DNA from: Trichuris trichiura
Taxonomy: Eukaryota; Nematoda; Enoplea; Trichinellida; Trichuridae
NCBI GenBank assembly: GCA_037903355.1
Contig: JBAJFE010000023.1
Span: forward strand, 62,001-126,000
Direction: 5' to 3'
DNA length: 64,000 bases
Within the stretch, counting starts at the first letter, position 1; each line of letters opens with the position of its first letter. The notes under the pieces are model-generated. The model was given only the letters and a program-made list of their open reading frames with translations. It searched no databases and was not told the DNA's origin. Shown in pieces: positions 12,631 to 23,608 of the stretch. Made by a program: the position numbers and the translations under genes.

Positions 12631-13888
12631 GTAAAAGTGTGTCAATAACGGACTTTTCCCGTAACTGTGAATCTGTATTACTTCGTCATTTGATTCTATC
12701 TGCCCTCAAATACGTAGCCAATCTACGCGCTTATGTTTCTGCATGTCTTGTTTTAATTTTTTAGTTTTTCACAGTATCTCACGAAATCTTTGAAAGAACT
12801 TTGTATAAGTCAGTGATTGTACGGCAATTATTAATGCAGGAAATTCTCAATTCATCAGAAGCAAATAACTGTGACATTCGTTGACCTAACTGGGACCACG
12901 TTGGCTGGAAATAATTTCGACCTTTTATTCATAACTGCTCTCAAATGGAGCAAACTGCTTTCCCTAAATTTATGCATTAAAAAAATAGAGCCTATTAGGA
13001 AAGGACGCCATTAATGTTAAGTTAAATTTAGTGACTAGTAAAATGGTTTTAACGAAATTGTGTATGAAAAGAAATACAGTTCCTTTTCACCCGAAAGCTC
13101 TATCAATATACTATTTGATCACTGCACGTTTCTTCTTTGTTGTCCGTCCTTTTCGTCCGGCATAATGTCACTTAAAAGCATTGCAAAATCTACAATTTTT
13201 TAAGAGCATTTCAGAAGTGTTCGTCGTATAGTGATTCTTATTTTGACCAAACCTTTTGCTGGTTTTAGTGATATTTTTGTTCTTGAATATTAGCTATTTT
13301 GAAGATGATTTTGATTAGTTGAGTATGACGACCTTTCACGTACAGTATTTCAAGATTCGCTGATGCTGCTATAAGAACGTTGAATGAATGATGAACATTT
13401 TAGTAGAATGAATATGTTTTCTTTTTGTGTAACTTGCAAAGTATCTTTAGAACAGAGAAAAATGGATCAATTTTCAGGAGAGAATGAGGAACAAAATTAT
13501 CTAGTACTGATGGAAGACAAAGTATAGGCGCAGAAGAATAGAAATCGCGCTGTAGTACGTAGGGAATGCTTAAGTTCACTATTTTTGCTCGCGTCCTTCT
13601 TTTGCTCATTTATGAAAACAGTTTCTTGTGAGAGACGGAATAACTTTTACAAATAAATCACAGAGGCTGCAATCGCAATCACATTTCCTTTGTTTTTATC
13701 ATTAATGGGGCACAGTTGTTTTGTTTTGAGTATATAATGTTTTATTGGTTATCTCAGAAAAGTGCATTGGAGATTTTGCATGAATTTACTTATAAATATT
13801 TAAAGGGAATTCATCCGTGATGGAATAGTTTCTTGATTTTTTTCTTCATAACGGATGGGTTTTTGTAAACTATTTTTGCAAATGTTTT
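12631..13888. other. Gene-poor spacer
   Basis: AT-rich, no domain-bearing frame and no repeat visible beyond poly-T runs. Confidence 0.4.
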
Positions 13889-14169
13889 GCAGTTTTCCAA
13901 CCTGTTTTTAAAAAAAAAGTTTAATGCGTAAACGTTAAGTGCAAACGTATCGGGTCAAATCGATACTCATCATCCGCGTAACGTGAGCCGCCCGTTGGGT
14001 CGGTATTCGTGGTTGCAAGCCACTCTATCCAAGCAACTTTGGCGGACACCTCCACCGTCAGCTCCATGTTGAGCCGTCCGGCCTTCGTTGCACTCGACAA
14101 CTGCACAGCTTATTGTTTATGAAATAAACGTTATTTTAAAAGAAGCTCAATTATGGGGTTGGAAACTGC
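13889..14169. repeat. Fold-back element, family C, with GC-rich interior
   Basis: Arms 13889-13940 and 14115-14169 are imperfect (AGTTTTCCAACCTG on the left, GGGGTTGGAAACTGC on the right, plus TAAACG / CGTTTA blocks). The interior, about 13,950-14,105, is much richer in G and C than the flanks and stays open on the minus strand (NMELTVEVSAKVAWIEWLAT). It may be captured foreign sequence. See finding. Confidence 0.65.
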
Positions 14170-14475
14170 TAAATTTTTGAAAGAAATATTACGGCGTCAC
14201 AATACTTCATAATCCCGTTTGCCGTAATAAACACAAGACGTTTCTCAAGGAACGGATTGATTTACCTGCAATATTTAGTTTCTATTAACAAAGGATCATT
14301 CCATAAATGAAACTTTCGAATGTTTTCGAAAATTGTAGATATGGACGTTGTCTAGTTTTGCTTCTATGTTCCTTTTGCTTCCACGCTAGTGGATGGGTGG
14401 TGGCCTCTCTGAGCATTCGCCAAATTGTCACTGCACCGCGAAGACATAATCGGCACTAGGATGAAAAGCTATAGA

Positions 14476-14519
14476 ACACACACGCACACACACGCGCACA
14501 CACACACACACACACACAC
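14476..14519. repeat. (CA)n microsatellite
   Basis: CA dinucleotide tract with occasional CG, followed to about 14,600 by C-rich sequence made of CCGCGC and CACC blocks. Simple-sequence DNA; the plus-strand open frame across it is a by-product. Confidence 0.95.
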
Positions 14520-14599
14520 CGCCGCGCACCGCACCCTACCCTGCGCCGCGCCGCGTCACAACACACCTCACCCCATACCGCGCCACGCAGCACATGATC

Positions 14600-15240
14600 T
14601 GCAACACGTTACACCACTCTGTGCACATTGCAAGCTTACAGCACAGACGGTCAAAGACGCAATGAACTGCCGAGCAGTGTGTAGGTATTATATACCCTAA
14701 TAATCGGCCTTATGCAAATTGATGTTTGACTCTTTAGAGTTTACTATAAGCGGCTTAGGAACACAAATTGACGTTGAATCTTCAGTTAGTTGCTTTATTT
14801 TAGGAAGTAGTTCAGCTGACCTTCTGCTATAGTTCGTTTACTTTGGTTAAGTACTACTGCTGTTATGTTTGCGATGAAGAAGGTAATGCAAATTAGCTGA
14901 CCCTATTCGCTAGTGTTTATATTACAATTTATGTAAACATAATGTGCGAAACATGGTTAGATTTGTGAAATTATGAAAAAAACTATTTGTATCATTTATC
15001 TGTTCAACATAGTAGGAAAAAGATAAGTTCCATCATTGCCAAAAATTCTGTTGTTTATATTTTAAACAGAAAGTTACTCATCGTGTCAATTTCATGAGAT
15101 AAAATTTTATATTTAATTTATAGTGTACTTTTTAAATATATGTACTCTTAAATTCTTCTTAAGCGAGCAATTTAATCTTTTTGAAATGACATTGAAGTGA
15201 TCAATTTTGCGTACTTCTTTCATATAAACATTAATGCATT
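14600..15240. other. Gene-poor spacer
   Basis: AT-rich with long runs of A and T. Nothing recognisable between the CA tract and the fold-back at 15,241. Confidence 0.4.
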
Positions 15241-15431
15241 CATTTTGAGTTTCTTTTACGGAAAGCCTGTGCCGTTGAAAAGTTTTAATTTTCCGGAGCT
15301 TTCGGGTAAAATAAAGTCTTATTTTAACTTTATTTTACCACCGCTGAAGACAGGGCACGATTGACCCGAAAGCTCCGGAAAATTAAATATTTTTCAACGG
15401 GACAGGCTCTCGGTAAAAGAAACTCAAAATG
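15241..15431. repeat. Fold-back element, family A, asymmetric core
   Basis: Perfect outer ends (CATTTTGAGTTTC / GAAACTCAAAATG). Blocks GTGCCGTTGAAAA / TTTTCAACGGGAC and AATTTTCCGGAGCTTTCGGG / CCCGAAAGCTCCGGAAAATT pair, as do AAAATAAAG / CTTTATTTT around a short loop. The core CTGAAGAC...GACCCGAAA (15344-15371) occurs only in the right arm, so the folded strand has a large one-sided bulge. It shares the ends TTCAACGGGACA with elements at 56 and 50,530. Confidence 0.9.
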
Positions 15432-16840
15432 AAACTAAACGGTTCCATACCATGAAGTCGCATCTACAAAACATTAATGGATTGTTCATTTCGGTGATTA
15501 TTCTTATGATCATTTTCCTGTATCGTCTCTAAAGCGAATTTCCGCTTCTTTACGAGAATAAATTGTAATTGAATCGGTACTACCAGTTATTGCATCATTT
15601 TCAGCTGTTGTCCCGTTTCCGTCCTTTTTATCGATTGCTCTTTTCACTCTGAAACATTTGAACGTCTATTTTAAGAGCAGTTTGAAAAATTTAAAGCAAT
15701 ATGGGCTCAGCATATATTTCAATAAATTTGATAGATAAAAGAATATCTCTCTTTAGTGTAACCTTTCAATCTCATAGGCGGAACTATGATTGTAGAAATT
15801 CAAAGAATAAATGGACGCCAATTCCATTGATACTTATTGAAATGTTGGAAAAATAATTTGTATTTTTTGTAAATCTTTTCAAAGCAGCGTTAACGGATGT
15901 TCGGTTCGTACAACGTTTGCAATTTCATTACGAATGCAAAAATATGAAACTAACTTTGTCGGTAAAAATTAAGGAAGGACGCAGCAGGTTTAAACGTACT
16001 TCTTTTGAGTAATTTTTTGGGTTTTAGATGTGCACTGTTAAATAATTTATTCTGACTGGAACTTGCAGTCGTTTCTGATTATTTAGATTCTATTGGCATC
16101 AAATTAATGAATAGTTGTCTTGGCGGAGCAATTTCACCTCGTAACAATAATTTATTTTCTCCGCTTTTGTAATACGCAAAGATAGGACTTTTTACTTAGT
16201 TTTACTTCCTTATTTGTGATTCATTTACTAGTAGTTGTTTACGGCGAAGAAAATTGTTATGTCAGCAACAGTGTTTCCAATGTTGTTTTATTTTATTAAA
16301 AGGATGTTATTGAAACATTTAAGCGACTTTTAAAATTGTTATTGTAATTCACGAAGGGTTAATTCTCGGTTAAATCATGAAAGAAAAAGTTGAAATCCAT
16401 TCTGACAAAAAGCGGAAAATGTTTTGATTAAATTAAATGTAACAGTCACTTATTGTCCGTTGATGAATCTAGAAAAACTTCTGTTTCATTTTTTCAGACA
16501 GCGTTAATATAACATGAACTCCATTTTCGATGCAATATTGAGGAGTACAAAGTAGCAAAATGAGACGTGTTGCAATTATTTAAAATTATGTCCACTGTTC
16601 AGCCATAATGATGGACCGGTCTTGAAATAGTTGCATTGTTGTGACGCTGTGGTTTAATGTCGAAGGAGACACTTCTAATATGAGAAAAGGATACATAATT
16701 TCTCTATTTAATGAAGGTTTATGATCCAGTTGATCCCAACGTGACGTGGTCAAATGCATAAAATATTATTCCGTATGATGCCATTATTTCGCTAAAACTT
16801 TTGGCTCTTTTTCTTTCTTCTCTTCGTAACGGCTGTTTTA
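15432..16840. other. Gene-poor spacer
   Basis: AT-rich, no coding signal and no repeat that I can pair. Confidence 0.4.
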
Positions 16841-17006
16841 GTTTTCTTTGTTGAAAAATTCTTCTTTACGGTTTGAATGGGTTTTGTTTTCACGTAACGT
16901 ATATTTATCTCATAAACATTGTAGACGGAGCTGTGGGGTCCCATAAACGTTACGTGAAAACATAACAGGTTGAAACCGTAAAGAAGAATTTTTCAACAAA
17001 GAAAAC
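16841..17006. repeat. Fold-back element, family C
   Basis: Arms 16841-16900 and 16946-17006 are nearly perfect complements (GTTTTCTTTGTTGAAAAATT on the left; the right arm ends in GAAAAC). The loop is 45 bp and includes a GGGGTCCC block. Preceded by CTTCGTAACGG, which also precedes the arms of the element at 12,394 and, as CTTCATAACGG, that at 13,889. Confidence 0.9.
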
Positions 17007-17932
17007 CTTTGGTTGTTCGAAGTGCAGCTAAAATTCCTGTCTTTGAGTTACCCTTGAAAGCGGTTCTTTATCTTTTACGCTTTAGCAGCGGCAGGTTAGA
17101 ATCATCCAAGGATTGTATTTCATTGTATGAACTTGACGTTTTCATGGTAATTTGTCCGCATAACCGAAGATTTGGCAAACATGTAATGTACTATCGGAAG
17201 TTAAGTAATCCATAGTTCTCATTATCAGCAATGTATTCAAATATAGAAGTTAAGAACAGCTCTTTAAGTACAAACGTTATTGGTGAAGAGAAGAGGGGTT
17301 TGTCGTATGCTTTGATTCATCATATTTTGTCTTCTTCATCTTTATTAAGCGAATGATTGCCGTGAAGACATGTAAAGACTGATATGCTCTGTGAGATGTG
17401 CAGTCTTTTAAGAAACGCTCTTTGTTTTTATTATTATTAATTTGCTTACAAGATTAAAGCGCTTTGTTTTGATTTCTCTAGACATTATAGGAAAGTGATA
17501 AGTTCCAAATTTGCAATAGTTTAACGGTTCTTCGTTCAAAAGCTTTCCATTTGTTTATAGTTTTTCAAAACTATTGCTAATCATAGATATACTTTTTAAC
17601 GTAATTCATCGTTAAATGTTCTATGGAATTCCTTTGCTTAGACGAAGAAGTGAACGAAGCTAATTAGTAATTTTTCTCTGCTACCACCGTGTTTACAAAT
17701 AGATTTCATTTGCCATTATGAACAGGGTCTTCTTGGGATTCTTTGCTTAGAATGAAATAAAATTTTTTCATTTCGAAAACCTGAGGTGCATTATTTGTTA
17801 AGTAGAAACTTCTAACGTATAATCTCTCTTTTACGGATACTGTGCATCAGTAATCAGAAAAGTAAATGGGTTTTCATAAATTTTCGACGGCTTTTTGGAT
17901 GTTTTCTCTGTGTGATTGTATCTGTAAATTAA

Positions 17933-18190
17933 CGAAACGACTGATCTATCAGCGGATGGATGAGCGATTATTAAGACAAATGGTATAGAATCGATGCACT
18001 CAACATTATTTGAGAGATTTCGGAACGCTTTACTTCCGTCGTCAGTGAGATGGAAGAGAGCTCATTTTCGATTCTCGGGAAGAGTTCTCCTCCATCTCAC
18101 TGGCGACATTCCTGAGGATTGGTTCTGTACAATTTTTCTTAGTAACTGCTCATCCGTCCGTTGGTAGAGCTACTGTTTCGTTTAATTACA
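17933..18190. repeat. Fold-back element, family B (copy 1)
   Basis: Ends TGTAAATTAACGAAACG / CGTTTAATTACA; arms carry GGATGGATGAGCGATTATTA and its complement. The core is on the minus strand at 18018-18045 (CTGACGAC, GGAAG..GTTCC, GAAA); the other arm has a decayed copy (CTGGCGAC). Confidence 0.85.
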
Positions 18191-18814
18191 TTTATGAATT
18201 GACGAAAGTTTTCTACGTCATAATTCTGACTATCTATGATGTTTCCAATTAGACAATTTAAGCACAGCTCTTTAAGTACAAACGTTATTGGTGAAGAGAA
18301 GAGGGGTTTGTCGTATGCATTGATCCATCATATTTTGTCTTCTTCATCTTTATTAAACGAATGATTACCGTGGAGACATTGAAAAACTGATGTGCATTAT
18401 AAGATGTGGAATCTTTTAACAAACGCTCTTTGTTTTTACTATTGTTAATCTGCTTGCACGTTTAAAGTGCTTTGTTATGATTTATTTAATCATTTTAGGA
18501 AAATGATAAGTTCCAGACTTGCAGTAGTTTAAGGATTCCTTTTTCAAAAGCTTTCCATTTGTTTATAGGTTTTGCAAAAGTATTACTAATCATAGGTATA
18601 CCTGTATGAACGAATTCTTCATTAAATGTTGTATGCAATTCCTTTACTGAGCAAAAGAAGTGAACTAAGCGATACCTGAAAGTGAATTGAAGCTAATTAG
18701 TAATTGTTTTCAACTATCGCCGTGATTATAAATAGATTTGATTTATGATTGTTAACAACGCTGTTTGTTCCATCTTCTGCCGTTTTTCCCGTTTTTTTCA
18801 TGTGTGATTGTATC

Positions 18815-19081
18815 TGTAATTAATCGAAACAATTGCTCTACCAATGAATTTAAGAGCGATTGTTGGGAGAAATTCAAAAACGATACAGTCACCGTTTTAT
18901 TCAGTGCTTTCGGAACGCACTAGTTCCGTTGTCAGTTCCTTCAGAAACTCATCCATCTCACTGATGACAAAACTAGAGCTTTTGGGAAGCTCTGAATAAA
19001 ACGGTGAATGTATTGTTTTTGAATTTTTCCCAATAATCGCTCATCCATTCGTTGGGAGAGCAATTGTTTCAATTAATTACA
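18815..19081. repeat. Fold-back element, family B (copy 2)
   Basis: Ends TGTAATTAATCGAAAC / GTTTCAATTAATTACA. The minus-strand core at 18908-18935 reads CTGACAAC then GGAAC..GTTCC then GAAA, one change from copy 1. Confidence 0.85.
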
Positions 19082-19376
19082 GACAGCAACACAGACAAAA
19101 GGGGGAAAACTAGTAGGAGATCTAACAAACATGAAACAGGCGCCCGTCACAAAAGCTCTCCGTGTTTATGATAGCACGGCTTTGTCATGATTTTTTTAAT
19201 GGAATGAAATACGTTGTTTTCATTTTGAAAAACTGAGGTACATTATTATTTCGTAAGTGAAAGATTCAAACTTTTAATCTTTCTTATTACTCATGCCGCG
19301 CATTTGTAAGCGGAGAAACGAATGGTTCTTTGTAGATCCTCTACAGTTTTTTTCCTTTTTTCTCTCTGGTGGTATC

Positions 19377-19680
19377 TGTAATTAAATGAAACAATTGCTC
19401 TAGCAACGAATGGATGAGCGTTTATTAAGGAAAATTGTACAGGACCAATACACTCAACTTTTTATTTCAGAGCTTCCTGAACGCTCTAATTCCGTCGTCA
19501 GTGAGATGGAGGAGTACTCTTCCTGAGGTCCGAAAACGAGTTTTCCTTCGTCTCACTGACGACGGAACTAAAGCATTCGGACAGCGCTGAAATAAAGTGG
19601 AATGCATTGGTTCTGTATATCGTTTCCTAGTAACTGCTCATCCATCCCTTGTTGGACTAGCTGCTTCGTTCAATTCACGA
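19377..19680. repeat. Fold-back element, family B (copy 3)
   Basis: Ends TGTAATTAAATGAAAC / imperfect complement near 19,680. A core copy sits in both arms: minus strand 19474-19501 and plus strand 19556-19583, each with CTGACGACGGAA intact but the GAAA end eroded. Confidence 0.8.
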
Positions 19681-19690
19681 ACAAAAGACG

Positions 19691-21028
19691 GGAAAAGCCA
19701 TAAAAGATTTCCCAAAAGCAATAAAGCATTATGCCGTCACGAAGCAACTTCTGTTCTAACAAAACGAATGTGTTAATGTGAAGAAAGACTACGGAACAAT
19801 AATCATCATATACTGATATACTTTCAAGTTGAACAAGCGTTTGTTTTTTTTAACGAGATTAATTTGGACAGATTAACCATTAATTTTCATAAATCGTAGT
19901 GGAGCTTTAATTACCCAATATGCTTCGGATCAATTTTTCAGTCGTTTGCATATATGTCAAAGAAGAATGAAGAATAATTTATGCAGATGAATTGGCCTAC
20001 AAAAAGCTTTTACTAATCCGCATAGTGTATTCAGAGAGCCTGGTAAAAGAAGAGGAAATGGGAGATTTAAGAACAATTAAAAATGAGCGATGGATAATTG
20101 ACTTTCTGCAATTCCGTGAGAGCAGATGTCCCTTCGGAGTGTTAATACATTTCCCAATACATCGTTGGACGACGGCTATTGAGAACTATGCTATTTTTTG
20201 ATATTATTTAACGCGTTTGTCTGGCTTACGGGTGGAAAGAAATGGTTGTTTAGCGTAGGGATATACGATAGTTATTGATCGATAAATCGTTTGATTTCAT
20301 TTGGCTTCTTTGCGGCTTAGCATTCAGGTAAAATTGTTGTTTTGGTTGGATCAATGATAGATTCTTATTGATTCCTTTGAAGCACAAGTAAACCTTTTGT
20401 CATTTGCGGTATTTTGTTGGAACACATTAATATCTTCTATTGGTAACCTTACTTTTTAAAGTTGGGTAAAGAAAAATTCATTACGTTTGGATTTTAATTT
20501 TCCCATCGATTCTTGGCATCTATACTCACGACTTGAAACAACCACGTTAATTAGGCCTTTTATGTGTGTTTAAGAGAGGATCAAATTCAGTTTTAAAAAA
20601 ATAATAAGTTTCATTGTATATGGCAATGTTTACTCAAAGTAAAATTTGCCCCAAGGCTTGCGCCGTTGCCCTTCCAATCCGGCATATTAGTAAAGTAAAT
20701 AGTTTGTGTCAATAATTCGTTCCGTTTTAGTCAGCCGAGCACTCACACTCGTTGCAAAGCAAACAGTGTAAAGGTTTATCGGTCACGGTCAAATTTGCAT
20801 AATAAGCATCGACGTGTGCAGAGCACGGTAAATTTAATTTCATTTTTCGATTTATTCGACGACGACATCGGTTGAACTCTGATCGCTCTCCCTCATTTTT
20901 CGTTAGTCGCAGCTGTGCTTTACACAGTTCCTTATTTTGACCCCGCACTTTTTCTTTGCTAGTCTTTTTGTCTTTTTGTCGAAGTGTTATTTACTGAAAA
21001 GACTCGTTTGACAAAAACGAGTTTGCTG
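19691..21028. other. Gene-poor spacer with one cysteine-rich open frame
   Basis: Mostly AT-rich. At 20727-20948 a minus-strand frame ends in a cysteine cluster (HCLLCNECECSAD) and is rich in R/K before it. It has no good start and no partner exon that I could join. Treated as unproven. Confidence 0.35.
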
Positions 21029-21065
21029 CAATGTTTCTCAGAGCTTTCTGGACTCGTCTCGTGCT
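21029..21065 (-). repeat. Solo fold-back core remnant
   Basis: Minus strand reads GACGACAGCACGAG...CAGAAAGCTCTGAG, a decayed version of the fold-back core without visible arms. Confidence 0.5.
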
Positions 21066-21731
21066 GTCGTCAACATGCTGATAAAAAATCTGTTTGCCGA
21101 AATGATGAGCAGATATTGCTCTTCCTGTAAGTATAAAATAAAAGTTTTATTATGATAACTTTTTACTCTTTCAGCTTGACAATGTACAAGCACATCTTGT
21201 CATTAGCATATGATGTGCCCTTCACAGCAAATGAATTTTGTGCGACAATTATTCCGCATTCAAAGGAAAGCGACTAGGTTTTCTAGGTGATGAATAGAGC
21301 AGAAGAAACTGAACACTTTCTAGAATTTAATCTTATCGTTTTAGTCTGCCGACATGCAGATAAGGACAGGGTTGGTGACTAATGCAGATAAGGTAATCCC
21401 TTTGCAGCAGGTCAAATTTGGAAGATTAGAATTGCGTTTTTAGGCTTTTAGAATTGCCAAATGGTTGTGTGGAACAATTTGAAAAGGGACAAATTGGACG
21501 TCGTTCGACATTGTCGCGTCACTGCTGCATGTATGCATGTTACAGCATGAAGAGGATATTGTAGCAGTTGCATGTTGTTCATGTGAAATAATTTTAATTT
21601 CGCGTTTATAGTTCGACTTTGAAGAAATTTGGCTCTCCTCTTGAAAAGATGAGTAAATTTTGTCAAATAGATTTTTTGTGACAGCAATTTCTTTTTCAGG
21701 AAAAGTACTCCAATGCAGAACTGCTGACTTG

Positions 21732-21760
21732 CTGACGACGGGACCTGGCCAGTCCCGAAA
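21732..21760 (+). repeat. Solo fold-back core, well preserved
   Basis: CTGACGAC, then GGGAC / CTGGCCA / GTCCC hairpin, then GAAA and GCTCTGAAAA. Upstream at about 21,685-21,697 CTTTTTCAGG could pair with the trailing CTGAAAAA. The best-preserved hairpin of the family outside a full palindrome. Confidence 0.7.
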
Positions 21761-22203
21761 GCTCTGAAAAACAATGAAAAAAAGAATTTGTTGATTTCGT
21801 GAATAACACTTCTACGCATACATTTTGTGTGATTGCGTGAATAAAATTTTCAACTGGCGCGTGTCTTTTCTATCGCGGTTGCAGTCCAACATTTCATAAG
21901 GTTTATGGTTCCGTGTTTAGGATCCACACCAACGGATGCAAGAAGACAATTCGAGGACGGAAAAGAAACGAGAAGAAACGAACAGGGACAACAAGAGGAG
22001 CAAGAAAAGAAAGAGAAAAATGGAAAAGTTCGGGATCAACGTGTAAGTATGCAGTAGGCAGGGCGAGGGTAGGCACTATAGGTTCCAGCATGCATACGGG
22101 GTTCACATCCAATAGGGAATAGTGGGTTTAGATATTGGTTTCCGGAGGGGAGGGCGGGTGAGATACATTCTACTTGAGAATAAGGTGCATGGAAAGGATA
22201 GCT

Positions 22204-22247
22204 GCCCCCCCGCCCCCCCCAAAAAAAAAAAAGGGGGGTGGCGGGGG
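22204..22247. repeat. C-run / A12 / G-run hairpin
   Basis: C6-G-C8, then A12, then G6-T-GG-C-G5. The C and G tracts pair over about 15 bp with one mismatch, leaving the twelve adenines as the loop. Confidence 0.9.
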
Positions 22248-22356
22248 TGAGGCGCTATCCGTTGAGATTAGTAAACAACGACAATATTGCATCATCTGCA
22301 TGTCACATGTCACGCTTGTCATTTGTCACATGTGCCGCATGTCACATGTGACAGTC

Positions 22357-22503
22357 GCATGTCGTGTGTCGTCTGTCGCATGTCGTGTGTCGTCTGTCGC
22401 ATGTCGTATGTCGTGAGTCGCATGTCGTGTGTCGTGAGTAGCATGTAGTATGTCGTGAGTAGCATGTCGAGTGCCGTCTGACGCATGTTGACTGCCGTGC
22501 GTC
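22357..22503. repeat. Minisatellite, 7 x 21 bp
   Basis: Seven exact-length units of GCATGTCGTGTGTCGTCTGT plus C, each made of three 7-bp sub-units. Because 21 is a multiple of 3, all frames on both strands stay open, giving false long frames on the minus strand. Confidence 0.95.
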
Positions 22504-23131
22504 CCCAGTGTGAGAAGTAGGAACAGTGGACCTGGAAAGCGGACAATAGTCAATGGGTGCTGGACAGTGGACACTGAACTGAGTGCAAAGACCGCGGCGA
22601 CGAACCCCCCATGTAGAAAACAAGGTAGTGGGAATAAGTAGCGGGATGTGGTAGGAAGTGCTGTCCTGTTCCGGTCTGTGTGCGCGAAAATGACCCTGGA
22701 GCTGGACAGCGTAGGGTTTTGAAGGGTGACACCTTCCTGACGGGAAAATAGGTAAGGCAGTAAGTGAGTATGCGCGGGAGAGGTTTGAGCTTGTGGTATC
22801 CATCAGTTTTCCCTTCTGAGCTCCCGCTGACCTTCCCATTTGTCGGGTAGGAGAGACAATAATAGTGGGTTTGAGATTGAGAATACTTGTGTTGTCGTAT
22901 CGAACTATTATACCGTTGTCGTATTTTCGTTTGCTCCCTTCCGAATTGATTTCCCTCAAAAGTTTCGCTTTTCCCTTTGTTCGAAAGTGCAATTTGTTAC
23001 AAATAAAAAATTTGAATTGTTCTATAAAAGTGTGATCTCTCAGCCGGTCGCATATCCGGAAAAAGAGTAAAGGTTGACGGCAAAATGCACTTACAGCCGG
23101 AAAAACCTTGAGCTCTTTACGTTTGATTGTA

Positions 23132-23608
23132 ATGGAAATGAAATTTAATAGTCGCTTTCAGGTGAACAGCAACCGACATTTTGGAGACGTTGGCCTGTTT
23201 AGCAATTGTTGTAGACAAGGTAAGTTGAATTTAAAAAATTTCATTTGCAGGTGAAGTGTTTGTTGCTCGCGCAAACACCAGAATCACTAAATGGATAGCG
23301 AAAAGAAGTCAAAAAGAAACGAATAGGTATGAACGATAAATTTGAAACGTTATTGTTTCAGTTTAGCATTATGAAACGAAAGAATGGTCACAACATGTTA
23401 AAAAGAAATTGCTTCCTCCTAAATGGATTTGGTAAGAAACGTTCATATTGTGTAGTAAGTGTATTTCAGGATTGGAAACAAATGCAAATGGAAAAATGAA
23501 GCTCTAAAAGAGGTAAGAAAGAAAAAGCTTTTCGTTTTGAGTAAACTAAAAGTAAACTTTCAGATAATGTTGCCGGAGGGAACTGAACTGAACATTTGTA
23601 AACAATGA
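23132..23608 (+). CDS. Doubtful small spliced gene
   Basis: A chain of GTAAG/GTATG donors and TTTCAG/TTTGCAG acceptors gives exons 23132-23219, 23251-23326, 23367-23431, 23470-23512 and 23564-23608. Exon 1 (MEMKFNSRFQVNSNRHFGDV...) joins exon 2 (GEVFVARANTRITKWIAKR) in frame, and exons 3-5 join in frame with each other (HYETKEWSQHVKKKLLPPKW ... EIMLPEGTELNICKQ, stop). The exon 2-3 junction does not keep that frame; an alternative frame there runs to a stop in exon 4. Introns of 31-51 bp are short for this genome. No family recognised; could be chance in AT-rich DNA. Confidence 0.25.

Larger units (their letters stand above)
17249..19690. repeat. Triplicated ~0.8-1.0 kb unit
   Basis: Unit 1 starts at 17249 and unit 2 at 18258, both with AACAGCTC/GCACAGCTC then TTTAAGTACAAACGTTATTG; they remain alignable for several hundred bases. 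A third, shorter unit begins near 19,100 and matches the later part of unit 1 (17,740-17,900). Each unit ends in a family B fold-back. This is tandem segmental duplication with later deletions. Confidence 0.8.

Noticed and set aside
22342..22992. 216-codon minus-strand open frame
   Set aside because: Its N-terminal half has no motif and its C-terminal half is the 21-bp minisatellite, which stays open in every frame because the unit is a multiple of three.
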